A stretch of 64,000 nucleotides of DNA from the NCBI RefSeq assembly GCF_004348445.1, contig NZ_SMKV01000018.1:62001-126000 (forward strand), given 5' to 3'. Numbering within the stretch: position 1 is the first letter of the stretch; each line of letters begins with the position of its first letter. Under the pieces are notes generated by a model, which had not been told where the DNA came from, did not search any database, and saw nothing but the letters and a program-made list of their open reading frames with translations. Positions 54,227 through 61,969 of the stretch are shown here, piece after piece. The stretch is from Saccharopolyspora aridisoli. Its GTDB lineage: Bacteria; Actinomycetota; Actinomycetes; Mycobacteriales; Pseudonocardiaceae. The position numbers and the translations under genes were made by a program.

Positions 54227-54254
54227 ACGCCGCGGGCGAGGAAAGAGGTACCTG

Positions 54255-55358
54255 ATGGCGACCATCACCTATGACAAGGCGACCCGGCAGTACCCGGGCG
54301 CGGACCGGCCCGCCGTGGACGACCTGGCCCTGGACATCACCGACGGCGAGTTCCTCGTTCTGGTCGGGCCGTCCGGATGCGGGAAGTCGACCAGCCTGCG
54401 GATGTTGGCAGGGCTCGAGGACGTGGACTCCGGCGCGATCCACATCGGCGACCGCGAGGTCACCCACCTCTCGCCGAAGGACCGGGACATCGCGATGGTG
54501 TTCCAGAACTACGCCTTGTACCCGCACATGACCGTGGCGCAGAACATGGGCTTCGCCCTCAAGATCGCCGGATCACCGAAGGACGAGATCAACCGCCGGG
54601 TCGCCGAGGCCGCGACACTGCTCGACCTGGAGCCGTACCTGGATCGCAAGCCCAAAGCCCTCTCCGGTGGGCAGCGGCAGCGGGTGGCCATGGGCCGAGC
54701 CATCGTCCGCGAACCCCAGGTGTTCCTCATGGACGAGCCGCTGTCCAACTTGGACGCCAAGCTGCGGGTGTCGACGCGCTCGCAGATCGCCGCCCTGCAG
54801 CGCCGGCTCGGTGTCACGACGGTGTACGTCACCCATGACCAGGTCGAAGCCATGACCATGGGCGACCGCGTCGCGGTGCTCAACAACGGCGTGCTCCAGC
54901 AGTGCGCCTCCCCGCGCGCTCTCTACGAGCGGCCCGCGAACGTCTTCGTCGCCGGGTTCATCGGCTCGCCCGCGATGAACCTCGCCACCTGTGACCTCGC
55001 CGATGGCGGGGCGCGGTTGGGCGAAGTGTTCCTCCCGCTGCCGCGAACCACCCGAGAAGCGGCCCGCGCCGACGGTTCTTCCACGGTCACGCTCGGGTTC
55101 AGGCCGGAAGACCTCAACGTCGTCGGCCCGGGCGCAGAGGGGTTGGCGGGCGCGGTCACGCTCGTCGAGGAACTCGGCTCTGACGCCTACGCCTACTGCA
55201 GGCTCACCGAAGGCGGCCGCACCCACGGCGAGGTGGACGTCATCGCCCGCGTTGACCCGCGCGCCGGCGTCACCAAGGGCGAGCAGATCCACCTGCGCCC
55301 ACGGCCGGATGCCCTGCACGCGTTCTCCGCAACCACCGGCGAACGTCTTCCCACCTGA
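54255..55358 (+). CDS. sugar ABC transporter ATP-binding protein (MsmK/UgpC type)
   Basis: 367 residues. Walker A GPSGCGKST, Q-loop MVFQNYALYPHMTV, signature LSGGQRQRVAMGRAIVREP, Walker B VFLMDEPLSNLDAKLRV, and the H-loop VTHDQVEAMTMGDR. The C-terminal TOBE/OB region (LGFRPEDLNVVGP) is present. Many actinobacteria share one MsmK ATPase among several importers; here a dedicated copy closes the operon. A strong hairpin follows the stop. Confidence 0.95.
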   Translation: MATITYDKATRQYPGADRPAVDDLALDITDGEFLVLVGPSGCGKSTSLRMLAGLEDVDSGAIHIGDREVTHLSPKDRDIAMVFQNYALYPHMTVAQNMGFALKIAGSPKDEINRRVAEAATLLDLEPYLDRKPKALSGGQRQRVAMGRAIVREPQVFLMDEPLSNLDAKLRVSTRSQIAALQRRLGVTTVYVTHDQVEAMTMGDRVAVLNNGVLQQCASPRALYERPANVFVAGFIGSPAMNLATCDLADGGARLGEVFLPLPRTTREAARADGSSTVTLGFRPEDLNVVGPGAEGLAGAVTLVEELGSDAYAYCRLTEGGRTHGEVDVIARVDPRAGVTKGEQIHLRPRPDALHAFSATTGERLPT

Positions 55359-55367
55359 CCATTCGAC

Positions 55368-55402
55368 CCCCGGTGCGGGCGGACATGCCGCCCGCACCGG
55401 GG
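55368..55402. terminator. 15-bp stem-loop terminator between converging genes
   Basis: CCCCGGTGCGGGCGG (55368-55382), ACATG loop, CCGCCCGCACCGGGG (55388-55402), ten bases after the ATPase stop. It can serve the plus-strand ABC operon and lies between it and the converging GH43-like gene. Confidence 0.8.
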
Positions 55403-55518
55403 ACCCCCACGGCTCCACGGCTCCAGTCGGCAGCAGGGCAATGGATCTGTCACGAGTGACGGAGCGGCTTCAAGATGGCGGGTGGGGCATGATGGGCACC
55501 CCAGTTTCGATCGGCCGT

Positions 55519-56492
55519 TCAGGGAGATCTCGGGGGGTCCGGCCGAAGTGGTAGTTCCGGGGCGACACCCGGGCGGCTCGGTTGCCAGTGGAGCGGTGCG
55601 AGGTGCAGTCCGCCTTGGCCCCAGCCTGCGCTGGTGATCGAGGTGGTGCCGTCGGGTTCGGTGATGACCTCGGCGGCATGGGCGTTGATGTGGCCGGCGG
55701 AATCGTCCACCGTGAACCGGAAGGGGTTCGCGCTGCGGTACACCCGGGTGTCCTCGTACCCGGGATCGCAGCAGACGAACAGGTACCAGCCGTCCGGGCG
55801 CCGCACCACGAACGGGGATTCGGTGGGTCCGCCGACAGTGCCCGATCGCGGGTGTTCGAAGGCGACGTGCTTGCCGCTCCAGTGCGTCAGGTCGGTGCTG
55901 ACCCGGTAGGCCACCTGGTGGTTGCCGCCCTCGGGTGTACTGGTCGCGGTGTAGTACATGACCCAGAGCGAGCCGACCCTGGTGACCATGGGATCTCTGG
56001 CGTCGAATCCGTCGGTGAACAGCGGGTTGGCGTCACTTCGGGTCCAGTTCCACAGGTCGGTGGACTCGCGAGATGCATGCGGTAGGCGGCGTGATCAGGG
56101 GTGCCCGCGGCGTAGAAGAGGTGGTACACGCCGTCGGCGAAGACCACGTGAGGGGCCCAGATGTGGCTCTCCCCGGCAGCGGGGTCGGCGCTCAGCGCGA
56201 ACGGCTGCTTCGTCCAGGGGCCACGTGGCGAGGGTGCGGTGGCGTGACCGAAGTGCTTCTCGTCCAGCGGATCGGCCGGCTCGGGGTGGGTGATGGCGTA
56301 GACGTGCCACAGTGCGGTGTCCGCGTCCCGGATCATCGTGTGGTCGTTGTAGTACCACTGCTCGTCCTCGCCGACGGACGGGTCGTAGACGCGGAGGAAC
56401 TCCCCGGCCGACACCGAATCAGACGCCGACGCCACTCCGGCCGCTGCCATCTGGACCACCACCAGCAGTGCGATCATCGATCGAATCATCAT
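55519..56492 (-). pseudogene. secreted GH43-like glycoside hydrolase, frameshifted
   Basis: ATG 56492 (GAGGGGCG upstream) opens a signal peptide ([19 protein letters not shown], then VASAS), followed by beta-propeller blades [60 protein letters not shown]. At about 56068 the frame changes by one base; the new frame continues [58 protein letters not shown] and ends at 55519. GH43 or GH32 five-bladed propeller enzymes fit. The catalytic aspartate of blade 1 is not clearly kept. Treated as a pseudogene unless the indel is an error. Confidence 0.75.
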
Positions 56493-56826
56493 CGCCCCTC
56501 GTCTCGGCGCGCCTGTGTCCTCTCGGTATACCGATCGAGCGGCTCTGCCGACAGCCGTGGAACGAGTGAACGTGCTCAGGCGGCAGGCGCGATCCCAGCG
56601 GCGGCACCGCAACCGACACTGGCGGCGTCGGTGGACTCCGAGGGATCGTTGCAACGCCACTCGGGTGGGGTCACCTCCCGGGACTTCGCGGCCGCAGCGT
56701 CCGGAAGATTGCGCAAGCAGCTGCGCGAGGCCGAACCTCGACCACGAGCCAACGGCAACCGGTCGGCACTACCGGAGATGCACGCCACCGGCTCCGAAGC
56801 CGCCGTGCGTCAGCGATTTCCGAGCA
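56493..56826. other. 334-base gap between two minus-strand genes, nothing recognised
   Basis: No ORF with family resemblance, no clear terminator. It should hold the promoter of the GH43-like gene (minus strand). Confidence 0.4.
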
Positions 56827-57885
56827 TCAGGCGGATTGGGCTTGCGGCGAGGTGGCGTGGGAGATGAGCTGGTGGAGGAGTTCGTCGATGACCGCGGGGT
56901 GTTCGAGCGGCACCATGTGGCCCGCGTTCGGGATCATCGCGAGCCGGGCGCCCGGTACTTCTCGGGCGATCGCGGTGCTGTGCTCCGGCGAGATGGTCAC
57001 GTCGTGCTCGGCCCCGATCACGAGCGTGGCCACGTTGCCCAGCACCGGTAGTGCCGCGCGCTTGTCGAGCGTGAGGAATTGGGGGATGAGCGCCACCAGC
57101 GCGTGGACGGGGTTCGACCGCGTTAGCTGGAGGACGAAGTCGACCACCGAGGGCGGTACCCGGGAGGCGAACGAGAAGCCGCGCGCCACGGCGAGGGCCG
57201 CGTTCCTGAGGGCGCGGCACGAGACCGAGGTGAGACGAAGCCGGTCGATGACGGCCAGCACGATGTTGGCCGCCTCGGGTGGCAGCACGGCCCGCCCGTT
57301 GACCGGCGCGGCCGCGGTCGTCACCAACCCGACCCCGACCACGCGGTCACCGAAGAGCTCCGGGTGCTGCTCGGCGAGTGCCATGACCGCCATGCCGCCC
57401 ATCGAGTGCCCGATCAGCACGACCGGCCCCTCGGGGACGGCCTGGTCGAGCACCGCGGCCAAGTCGCTGCCGAGCTGGTCGAGGTTGAGTCCGTCCAACC
57501 CGCCCACCGCGGATCGGCCGTGGCCCCGGTGGTCGTAGGAGATCACTCGGGCGTTGCGGGCGAGCGACGTGCGCTGGAAGTGCCAGAAGTTCGTGTCCGC
57601 CAGGTACCCGTGGCAGAGCACCACGGTCACCGGCGCACCCGGATCGCCGTCGACGTCGACGTGCAGCGGGACCCCGTCGGCAGCGGTCACGAGTGCGGCA
57701 TCGGCAGGCGCGCCCGCCACATCGACGACGTCGCCGAGGGCCTCTCGCGCGTGCTGTGCCGGCGCGGAACCACCCTCGGCGGCCCGAAGGGCGAGGCCGG
57801 ACAGTGAACCGCGCACGCGTCGTACCGCCATCCGGACCCGCGCGCCGACGGACGCCTGCGCAGGCCAGGGCGTGCTGATCACCAC
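56827..57885 (-). CDS. alpha/beta hydrolase
   Basis: About 352 residues. Core: VTVVLCHGYLADTNFWHFQR, RVISYDHRGHGRSAVGG, nucleophile elbow VLIGHSMGGMAVMALAEQHP (Ser in GHSMGG), acid strand LVIGAEHDVTISPEHS and late His in IPNAGHMVPLEHP. Haloalkane dehalogenase or BpoC-like mycobacterial hydrolases are the nearest relatives by pattern. The start is uncertain: GTG 57885 has GAAGGG upstream, and ATG 57831 has none. Residues before about 70 are variable. Substrate unknown. Confidence 0.85.
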   Translation of the reverse strand: MVISTPWPAQASVGARVRMAVRRVRGSLSGLALRAAEGGSAPAQHAREALGDVVDVAGAPADAALVTAADGVPLHVDVDGDPGAPVTVVLCHGYLADTNFWHFQRTSLARNARVISYDHRGHGRSAVGGLDGLNLDQLGSDLAAVLDQAVPEGPVVLIGHSMGGMAVMALAEQHPELFGDRVVGVGLVTTAAAPVNGRAVLPPEAANIVLAVIDRLRLTSVSCRALRNAALAVARGFSFASRVPPSVVDFVLQLTRSNPVHALVALIPQFLTLDKRAALPVLGNVATLVIGAEHDVTISPEHSTAIAREVPGARLAMIPNAGHMVPLEHPAVIDELLHQLISHATSPQAQSA

Positions 57886-58122
57886 CGGCGCACGCCCTTC
57901 GGGCCGGGAGTGGCCTGCGGCTCGTCCGACACGCAGGCCGTCCGGGCGGTGCTGCCGATGCGGTGGGTCAGCCGCGCGTGGGATGCGGGCCCGGGGGAGG
58001 GGCGGCCCGCGTTGTGGAGTTCGCTCACGTGCGCCTTCCATGTCGGGGGAGGAGATCCGGCCACAACCGCCGCACATGGCGACCGCCGACAGGCCGATGC
58101 GCTCGTGACCAAACCGTGATGC

Positions 58123-58141
58123 TCTAACTCGAATCTAACTC
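58123..58141 (-). repeat. 11-bp-period direct repeat in the region upstream of the hydrolase
   Basis: TCTAACTC occurs at 58123-58130 and again at 58134-58141 (minus-strand reading GAGTTAGA-TTC-GAGTTAGA). Repeats with a period of one helical turn are typical binding sites of OmpR/PhoP-type regulators. About 240 bases upstream of the hydrolase start. Confidence 0.4.
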
Positions 58142-58293
58142 ACGGTTACGTCTACTTCAAATAGCTAACCCGGACGGATTAACGCACGCTCCTTTTTGAA
58201 GGTGAGCGACTTCGTTGTGTGACAAGTCATGTGTATCGGGGAGGCCGTGAGGCGGGCGCGGGCGTTGATGGGTGCGCGACCGCGGTCGATCCG

Positions 58294-58542
58294 TCACAGC
58301 AGGTGCTCGTACCGATCGCGGTGCTCCGATTCCGAGGGCGCGCTGAGCATCAGCGCGGTTTGCTTCGTGACGTAGTCGTCGAACTGCAGCGCCCGTTCGA
58401 GGTGGCAAGTGCTGAGGGCCCAACAGCCGACTCTCCTCGGGCACACCGTCGCGGGTGCTTTCGGCAACGTCGGCGGCGTCCGCAACTGACTCGGGTCGTC
58501 CGCGGCGTCGAGTTCTGCGGGCGGCGTGCTGATCCCGGCCAC
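58294..58542 (-). CDS. uncertain 82-residue ORF downstream of tctA
   Basis: ATG at 58542 reads to a stop at 58294. The C-terminal half (STCHLERALQFDDYVTKQTA, then SESEHRDRYEHLL) has a protein-like composition, but no family is recognised and no clear ribosome site is seen. It may be the remains of a gene that followed tctA. The whole stretch 57886-58701 contains nothing else that I can support. Confidence 0.25.
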   Translation of the reverse strand: MAGISTPPAELDAADDPSQLRTPPTLPKAPATVCPRRVGCWALSTCHLERALQFDDYVTKQTALMLSAPSESEHRDRYEHLL

Positions 58543-58701
58543 ATCGCAACGACGTCCAGGTGCGGACGTCGAGAAGACCGGCCGAGCGATGTCGTTGAAA
58601 CGGGAGGAGCAGTCCCCGACCTGGGCGGATGGCCCAGGCCGGGAACTCAGGACGGATCTCGCGTGCAGGGGCGGAAACGTGCCCGTCCCCGACCGCCATC
58701 C

Positions 58702-60075
58702 TCAACCGAGGGCGATGATCGCGGGTACGGTCAGGACGGCTGCGTAGTAGCCCATGAACTGCACGCCCGAGTGCACGCCGAACATCCGGTTCATCAGGCC
58801 GCCGATGAGGCCGACCGTCAGCGTCACTAGCACGGCGAGCAATCCGCCCTCGTAGAGGCAGATCACCAGGATCAGGCCTGCGAACGCGCCGATGATCGCT
58901 TCGTGCGAGACGTTCTTCAGCACCCACGAGGCAGCGCGGTGGGCGTTGGTCATCGCGAACGGGTACGCGATCAGGCAGGCGATCGTCACCGCCAAGAGGC
59001 CGAAGACCAGGAACTCCCACGTTTCGAGCAGGTCGTGCAGGTTGTGGGTCTGCCCGGTCGCGGTGTCGACGGTGTAGACGGGCGGTGCGTTGAACAGCGG
59101 GGCCGCCGGGCCCGCCGCCATCGGCGACAGCGGCAGGCCGAGCGCGATGAGCGGGATCATCGTCTCGGCGATGTAGGTCGACTCCGTGGTGCCGTTCCGC
59201 ACCGCCATCTTCGTGGTGAGCTTGTGGTAGCCGTTCTTGATCCGGGCACCGACCACCTCGCCCATGAGCACCGTCATCGCCACCGGCGAGAACACGAAGG
59301 TCGCGCTCGAGACGACGGCGGCCCCGGAGGTGTAGCCCGTCTGCCGGCGGTCGAGGACCTCCAACGGGTTCGGCATCCGGCCGCTCCACGTCCGCACGTC
59401 CGGTGCCAGGGCGAACTCCGCCGGTCCGTCCCGGTGCAAGGTCTTGCGACCGGCTGGGGAGAGAGCCAGGAACAGGTCCGCCACCAGCGGACCGGTCGCG
59501 ATGCCGAGGAAGAAGCTGATGCTGAGCGAGTGCCCGAGCTGGGTGGTCACAAACTCGTTGATCCCGACGATCAGCAGCACGAACGGGAACAGCGCGCCCA
59601 CCGCGGCCCAGCGCCCCTTCGAGGTGAGCGCGATCAGGATCGCGGCACCGGCGAAGATCCACGGCGCGAGATCGCCGATCTCGTCTGCGATCGGGGAGAG
59701 GATCCAGGCGAACAGCACCGCCAGCGGCACCGCGATGAACGCGGCGACCACGCCGCCCGAGATGGCCTTGCGGAGCGCGATGTGCGGCACCCCGAGCTCG
59801 CGGAGCTGCTGCGCGTCGCTCAGCAGCGGCACGGTCATCGTGTCGCCGGGGATGCCGAGCAGCGTCGTGGGGATGGCGTGGGTGATGTGCTTGGCGACCA
59901 CGGCTGCCAGGAAGAAGCTGAACACCCCGGCCGGCGGCACCCCGAGCAGCACCACCAACAGCGTCAGCGGTGCCACCACGGCGGTTTCGTCCGTGCCCGA
60001 CACCAGGCCGATCGCGGCGAAGACGATCGCACCGACAAGTCCCATGCTCAGGGCCCACAGGAACGCTTCCATCAT
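58702..60075 (-). CDS. TctA-family tripartite tricarboxylate transporter, large membrane subunit
   Basis: 457 residues, about 11-12 membrane spans. TctA landmarks: GLVGAIVFAAIGLVSGTDET, HAIPTTLLGIPGDTMTVPLL with the conserved G-I-P-G-D, and ALGLPLSPMAAGPAAPLF in the second half. ATG 60075 is preceded by GGAGGTCC, and overlaps the stop of the small membrane gene. Carries carboxylates by secondary transport, normally with a TctC binding protein; no TctC gene is present in the window. Confidence 0.88.
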   Translation of the reverse strand: MMEAFLWALSMGLVGAIVFAAIGLVSGTDETAVVAPLTLLVVLLGVPPAGVFSFFLAAVVAKHITHAIPTTLLGIPGDTMTVPLLSDAQQLRELGVPHIALRKAISGGVVAAFIAVPLAVLFAWILSPIADEIGDLAPWIFAGAAILIALTSKGRWAAVGALFPFVLLIVGINEFVTTQLGHSLSISFFLGIATGPLVADLFLALSPAGRKTLHRDGPAEFALAPDVRTWSGRMPNPLEVLDRRQTGYTSGAAVVSSATFVFSPVAMTVLMGEVVGARIKNGYHKLTTKMAVRNGTTESTYIAETMIPLIALGLPLSPMAAGPAAPLFNAPPVYTVDTATGQTHNLHDLLETWEFLVFGLLAVTIACLIAYPFAMTNAHRAASWVLKNVSHEAIIGAFAGLILVICLYEGGLLAVLVTLTVGLIGGLMNRMFGVHSGVQFMGYYAAVLTVPAIIALG

Positions 60076-60494
60076 GGGTGGACCTCCTGTCTCCGCTTCG
60101 CTTCCTCGTGGGCCTCGGCGAGCACGTCGTACAGCCCGAGCAGGCGCAGCTCTCGCTGCACCTCGGCGGAGAGCGCGGCCGGGTCGGTCCACTCGCCTCC
60201 GTCGGCGGCGATGACCTCGAGCGCCTCGCGCCTGCTCTCGGTGATCGTCGAGTTCTCCCGGACGACCCGCTTCGGCTTGAACAACCGGGCCGCGATCACC
60301 GCGGCGACGAGGCAGGCCACGAGTCCGAGCAGCAGCGCGTAGGACTCCGCCAGGGTTTCGTCGGCCACGGTCGCCGTGAAGAAGGCCCTGCTGAGCAGGA
60401 AGGCCGGGGCCGCGACCCCGGCACCCAGCGCGATGGACATGCCCATGTGCCTGGTGTCGACGGTGTCACCCCAGACCTCGATGAGTCGGGACAT
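60072..60494 (-). CDS. small membrane protein in the TctB position
   Basis: 140 residues. Two or three hydrophobic segments (ALGAGVAAPAFLLSRAFF, YALLLGLVACLVAAVIAARL), followed by a charged cytoplasmic tail with EVQRELRLLGLYDVLAEAHE. It does not resemble classical TctB, which has four spans, but it occupies the same place directly before tctA and overlaps it by four bases. Probably an accessory subunit. Confidence 0.75.
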   Translation of the reverse strand: MSRLIEVWGDTVDTRHMGMSIALGAGVAAPAFLLSRAFFTATVADETLAESYALLLGLVACLVAAVIAARLFKPKRVVRENSTITESRREALEVIAADGGEWTDPAALSAEVQRELRLLGLYDVLAEAHEEAKRRQEVHP

Positions 60495-60619
60495 CAGCGT
60501 TGCTCCGTTCGATCGAAGTGGCTGAGGGCGGTGGCGACCACGGGTGGGACGAAGCTGGTGAGTTCGACGGGCACGACCGCCTCCTCGGCCTGCAGCCCCA
60601 GCGCGAGTGGCGACGTCAT
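60494..60619 (-). CDS. 41-residue ORF coupled on both sides (HMG-CoA reductase and membrane subunit)
   Basis: ATG at 60619 overlaps the HMG-CoA reductase stop (ATGA), and its TGA at 60494-60496 overlaps the ATG of the small membrane gene (ATGA). It encodes MTSPLALGLQAEEAVVPVEL, then TSFVPPVVATALSHFDRTEQ and R. One moderately hydrophobic stretch, no family. Such exact double overlap is hard to explain unless it is translated. Confidence 0.6.
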   Translation of the reverse strand: MTSPLALGLQAEEAVVPVELTSFVPPVVATALSHFDRTEQR

Positions 60620-61881
60620 CGTCCGCTCCGCAGTTCGGCGAGCGCGGCCTCGGCCTGGTCGTGACCGAAGTTCTTCTTCGCGATCAGCTGTGCCGCCACG
60701 GGCGCGATCTCGTCGGGACCGGCACCGGCCGCGATGGCGATGTTCTTGGCGTGCAGGGACATGTGGCCGCGCTGGACGCCCTCGCTGGCGAGCACCCGCA
60801 GGGCGGCGATGTTCTGGGCGAGCCCGACGGCGGTGATCAGCTCGGCGAGTTCGGAGGCCGAGGTGACCCCGGTGAGAGCGACGGCCGCGCGGGCGCCGGG
60901 ATGGGTCTTGGTGGCGCCGCCGACGAGACCGACGGGCATCGGCAGTTCCAGCGTGGCGACGAGGTTGCCGTCGGCGTCCTCCTCGAAGGTCGACAGCGAG
61001 GTGTAGCGGCCCTCAGCTCCGACCGCGTGCGAGTGGGCGCCGGCCTCGACGGCGCGGGTGTCGTTGCCGGTGGCCAGCACGACCGCGGAGATGCCGTTCA
61101 TGATGCCCTTGTTGTGGGTCGCGGCGCGGTAGGGATCGCCCGCGGCGAGCTTGTAGGCGTGCACCATGTCCTCGACGACGGGTGGACCACCGAGCGTCTC
61201 GGCGTCGAGGACGGCCCGAGCCCGGGCGAGCCGCATGTCGGCCTTGTTGGTGAGGATCCGGAGGACGACCCGCCCACCGGCGACCTCGGCGACCCGGTCG
61301 GCGACCGCCTCGGCCATGGTGTTGACCGCGTTGGCGCCCATCGCGTCGCGGACGTCGACGACCAGGTGGGCGACGACGTAGGTCTCGTCGTCGAAGTTCA
61401 CCGTGCGCACCACGAGGTCGCGCACCCCGCCGCCCACCTCGGCGAGCTTGGGGTCCTGGGCGGCGGCGAGCTCCATCAGCTCGGTGCGGGCTTCGAGCAG
61501 GCGCAGCCGAGCGGCGTGCGGATCGACGAGGTCGACGAGCTGGATCTGCGCCTGCATGATCGACCCCGTGCTGGAGGTGCGGAAACCTCCGAGCGCACGG
61601 GCGAACCGGGCGCCGTTGCTGGCGGCCGCGATCACCGAGGCCTCCTCGGTGACCATGGGCACGAGCACGTCCTCGCCGTTGACGGTGAAGTTGGTGGCCA
61701 CGCCGACCGGTAGCGCGAAGGTGCCGAGCACGTTCTCGCTCAGGTGGCTCGCGGCCTCGACGTCGAAGCCGTCCGCGTCGAAGGCCGCGAGTTCGGCGAT
61801 GTCGATCCCCGCCGCCTCGACGACGATCTTGCGCCGCTCGCTGGTGCTCAGGTTGCGGAAGCCCGGAATTCTGCTGACCAC
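60616..61881 (-). CDS. mvaA: hydroxymethylglutaryl-CoA reductase, class II (degradative type)
   Basis: 421 residues. All class II landmarks are present: SENVLGTFALPVGVATNF (catalytic Glu), VDVRDAMGANAVNTMAE, THNKGIMNGISAVVLATGND with catalytic Lys and Asp, EAGAHSHA, and the C-terminal SLHAKNIAIAAGA with catalytic His. The start is GTG 61881, eight bases after AAGGAGGAA; the frame is open upstream but unrelated. Class II enzymes often run in the oxidative direction, turning mevalonate plus CoA into HMG-CoA. With a transporter downstream and a PucR regulator upstream, a catabolic role is likely. No HMG-CoA lyase lies in the window. Confidence 0.93.
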   Translation of the reverse strand: MVSRIPGFRNLSTSERRKIVVEAAGIDIAELAAFDADGFDVEAASHLSENVLGTFALPVGVATNFTVNGEDVLVPMVTEEASVIAAASNGARFARALGGFRTSSTGSIMQAQIQLVDLVDPHAARLRLLEARTELMELAAAQDPKLAEVGGGVRDLVVRTVNFDDETYVVAHLVVDVRDAMGANAVNTMAEAVADRVAEVAGGRVVLRILTNKADMRLARARAVLDAETLGGPPVVEDMVHAYKLAAGDPYRAATHNKGIMNGISAVVLATGNDTRAVEAGAHSHAVGAEGRYTSLSTFEEDADGNLVATLELPMPVGLVGGATKTHPGARAAVALTGVTSASELAELITAVGLAQNIAALRVLASEGVQRGHMSLHAKNIAIAAGAGPDEIAPVAAQLIAKKNFGHDQAEAALAELRSGR

Positions 61882-61969
61882 GAGTAGTTCCTCCTTGAAC
61901 GGATGACGAACCAAGGGAACCCCAGTGGTGACCGGGAGCACATGTCCGAAGGGGACAGGATCACGCCGC

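Noticed and set aside
58157-60058. Minus-strand ORF in another frame over tctA
   Set aside because: Same strand but out of frame; Arg/Ala-rich and without membrane helices, whereas the real frame is a clear TctA.
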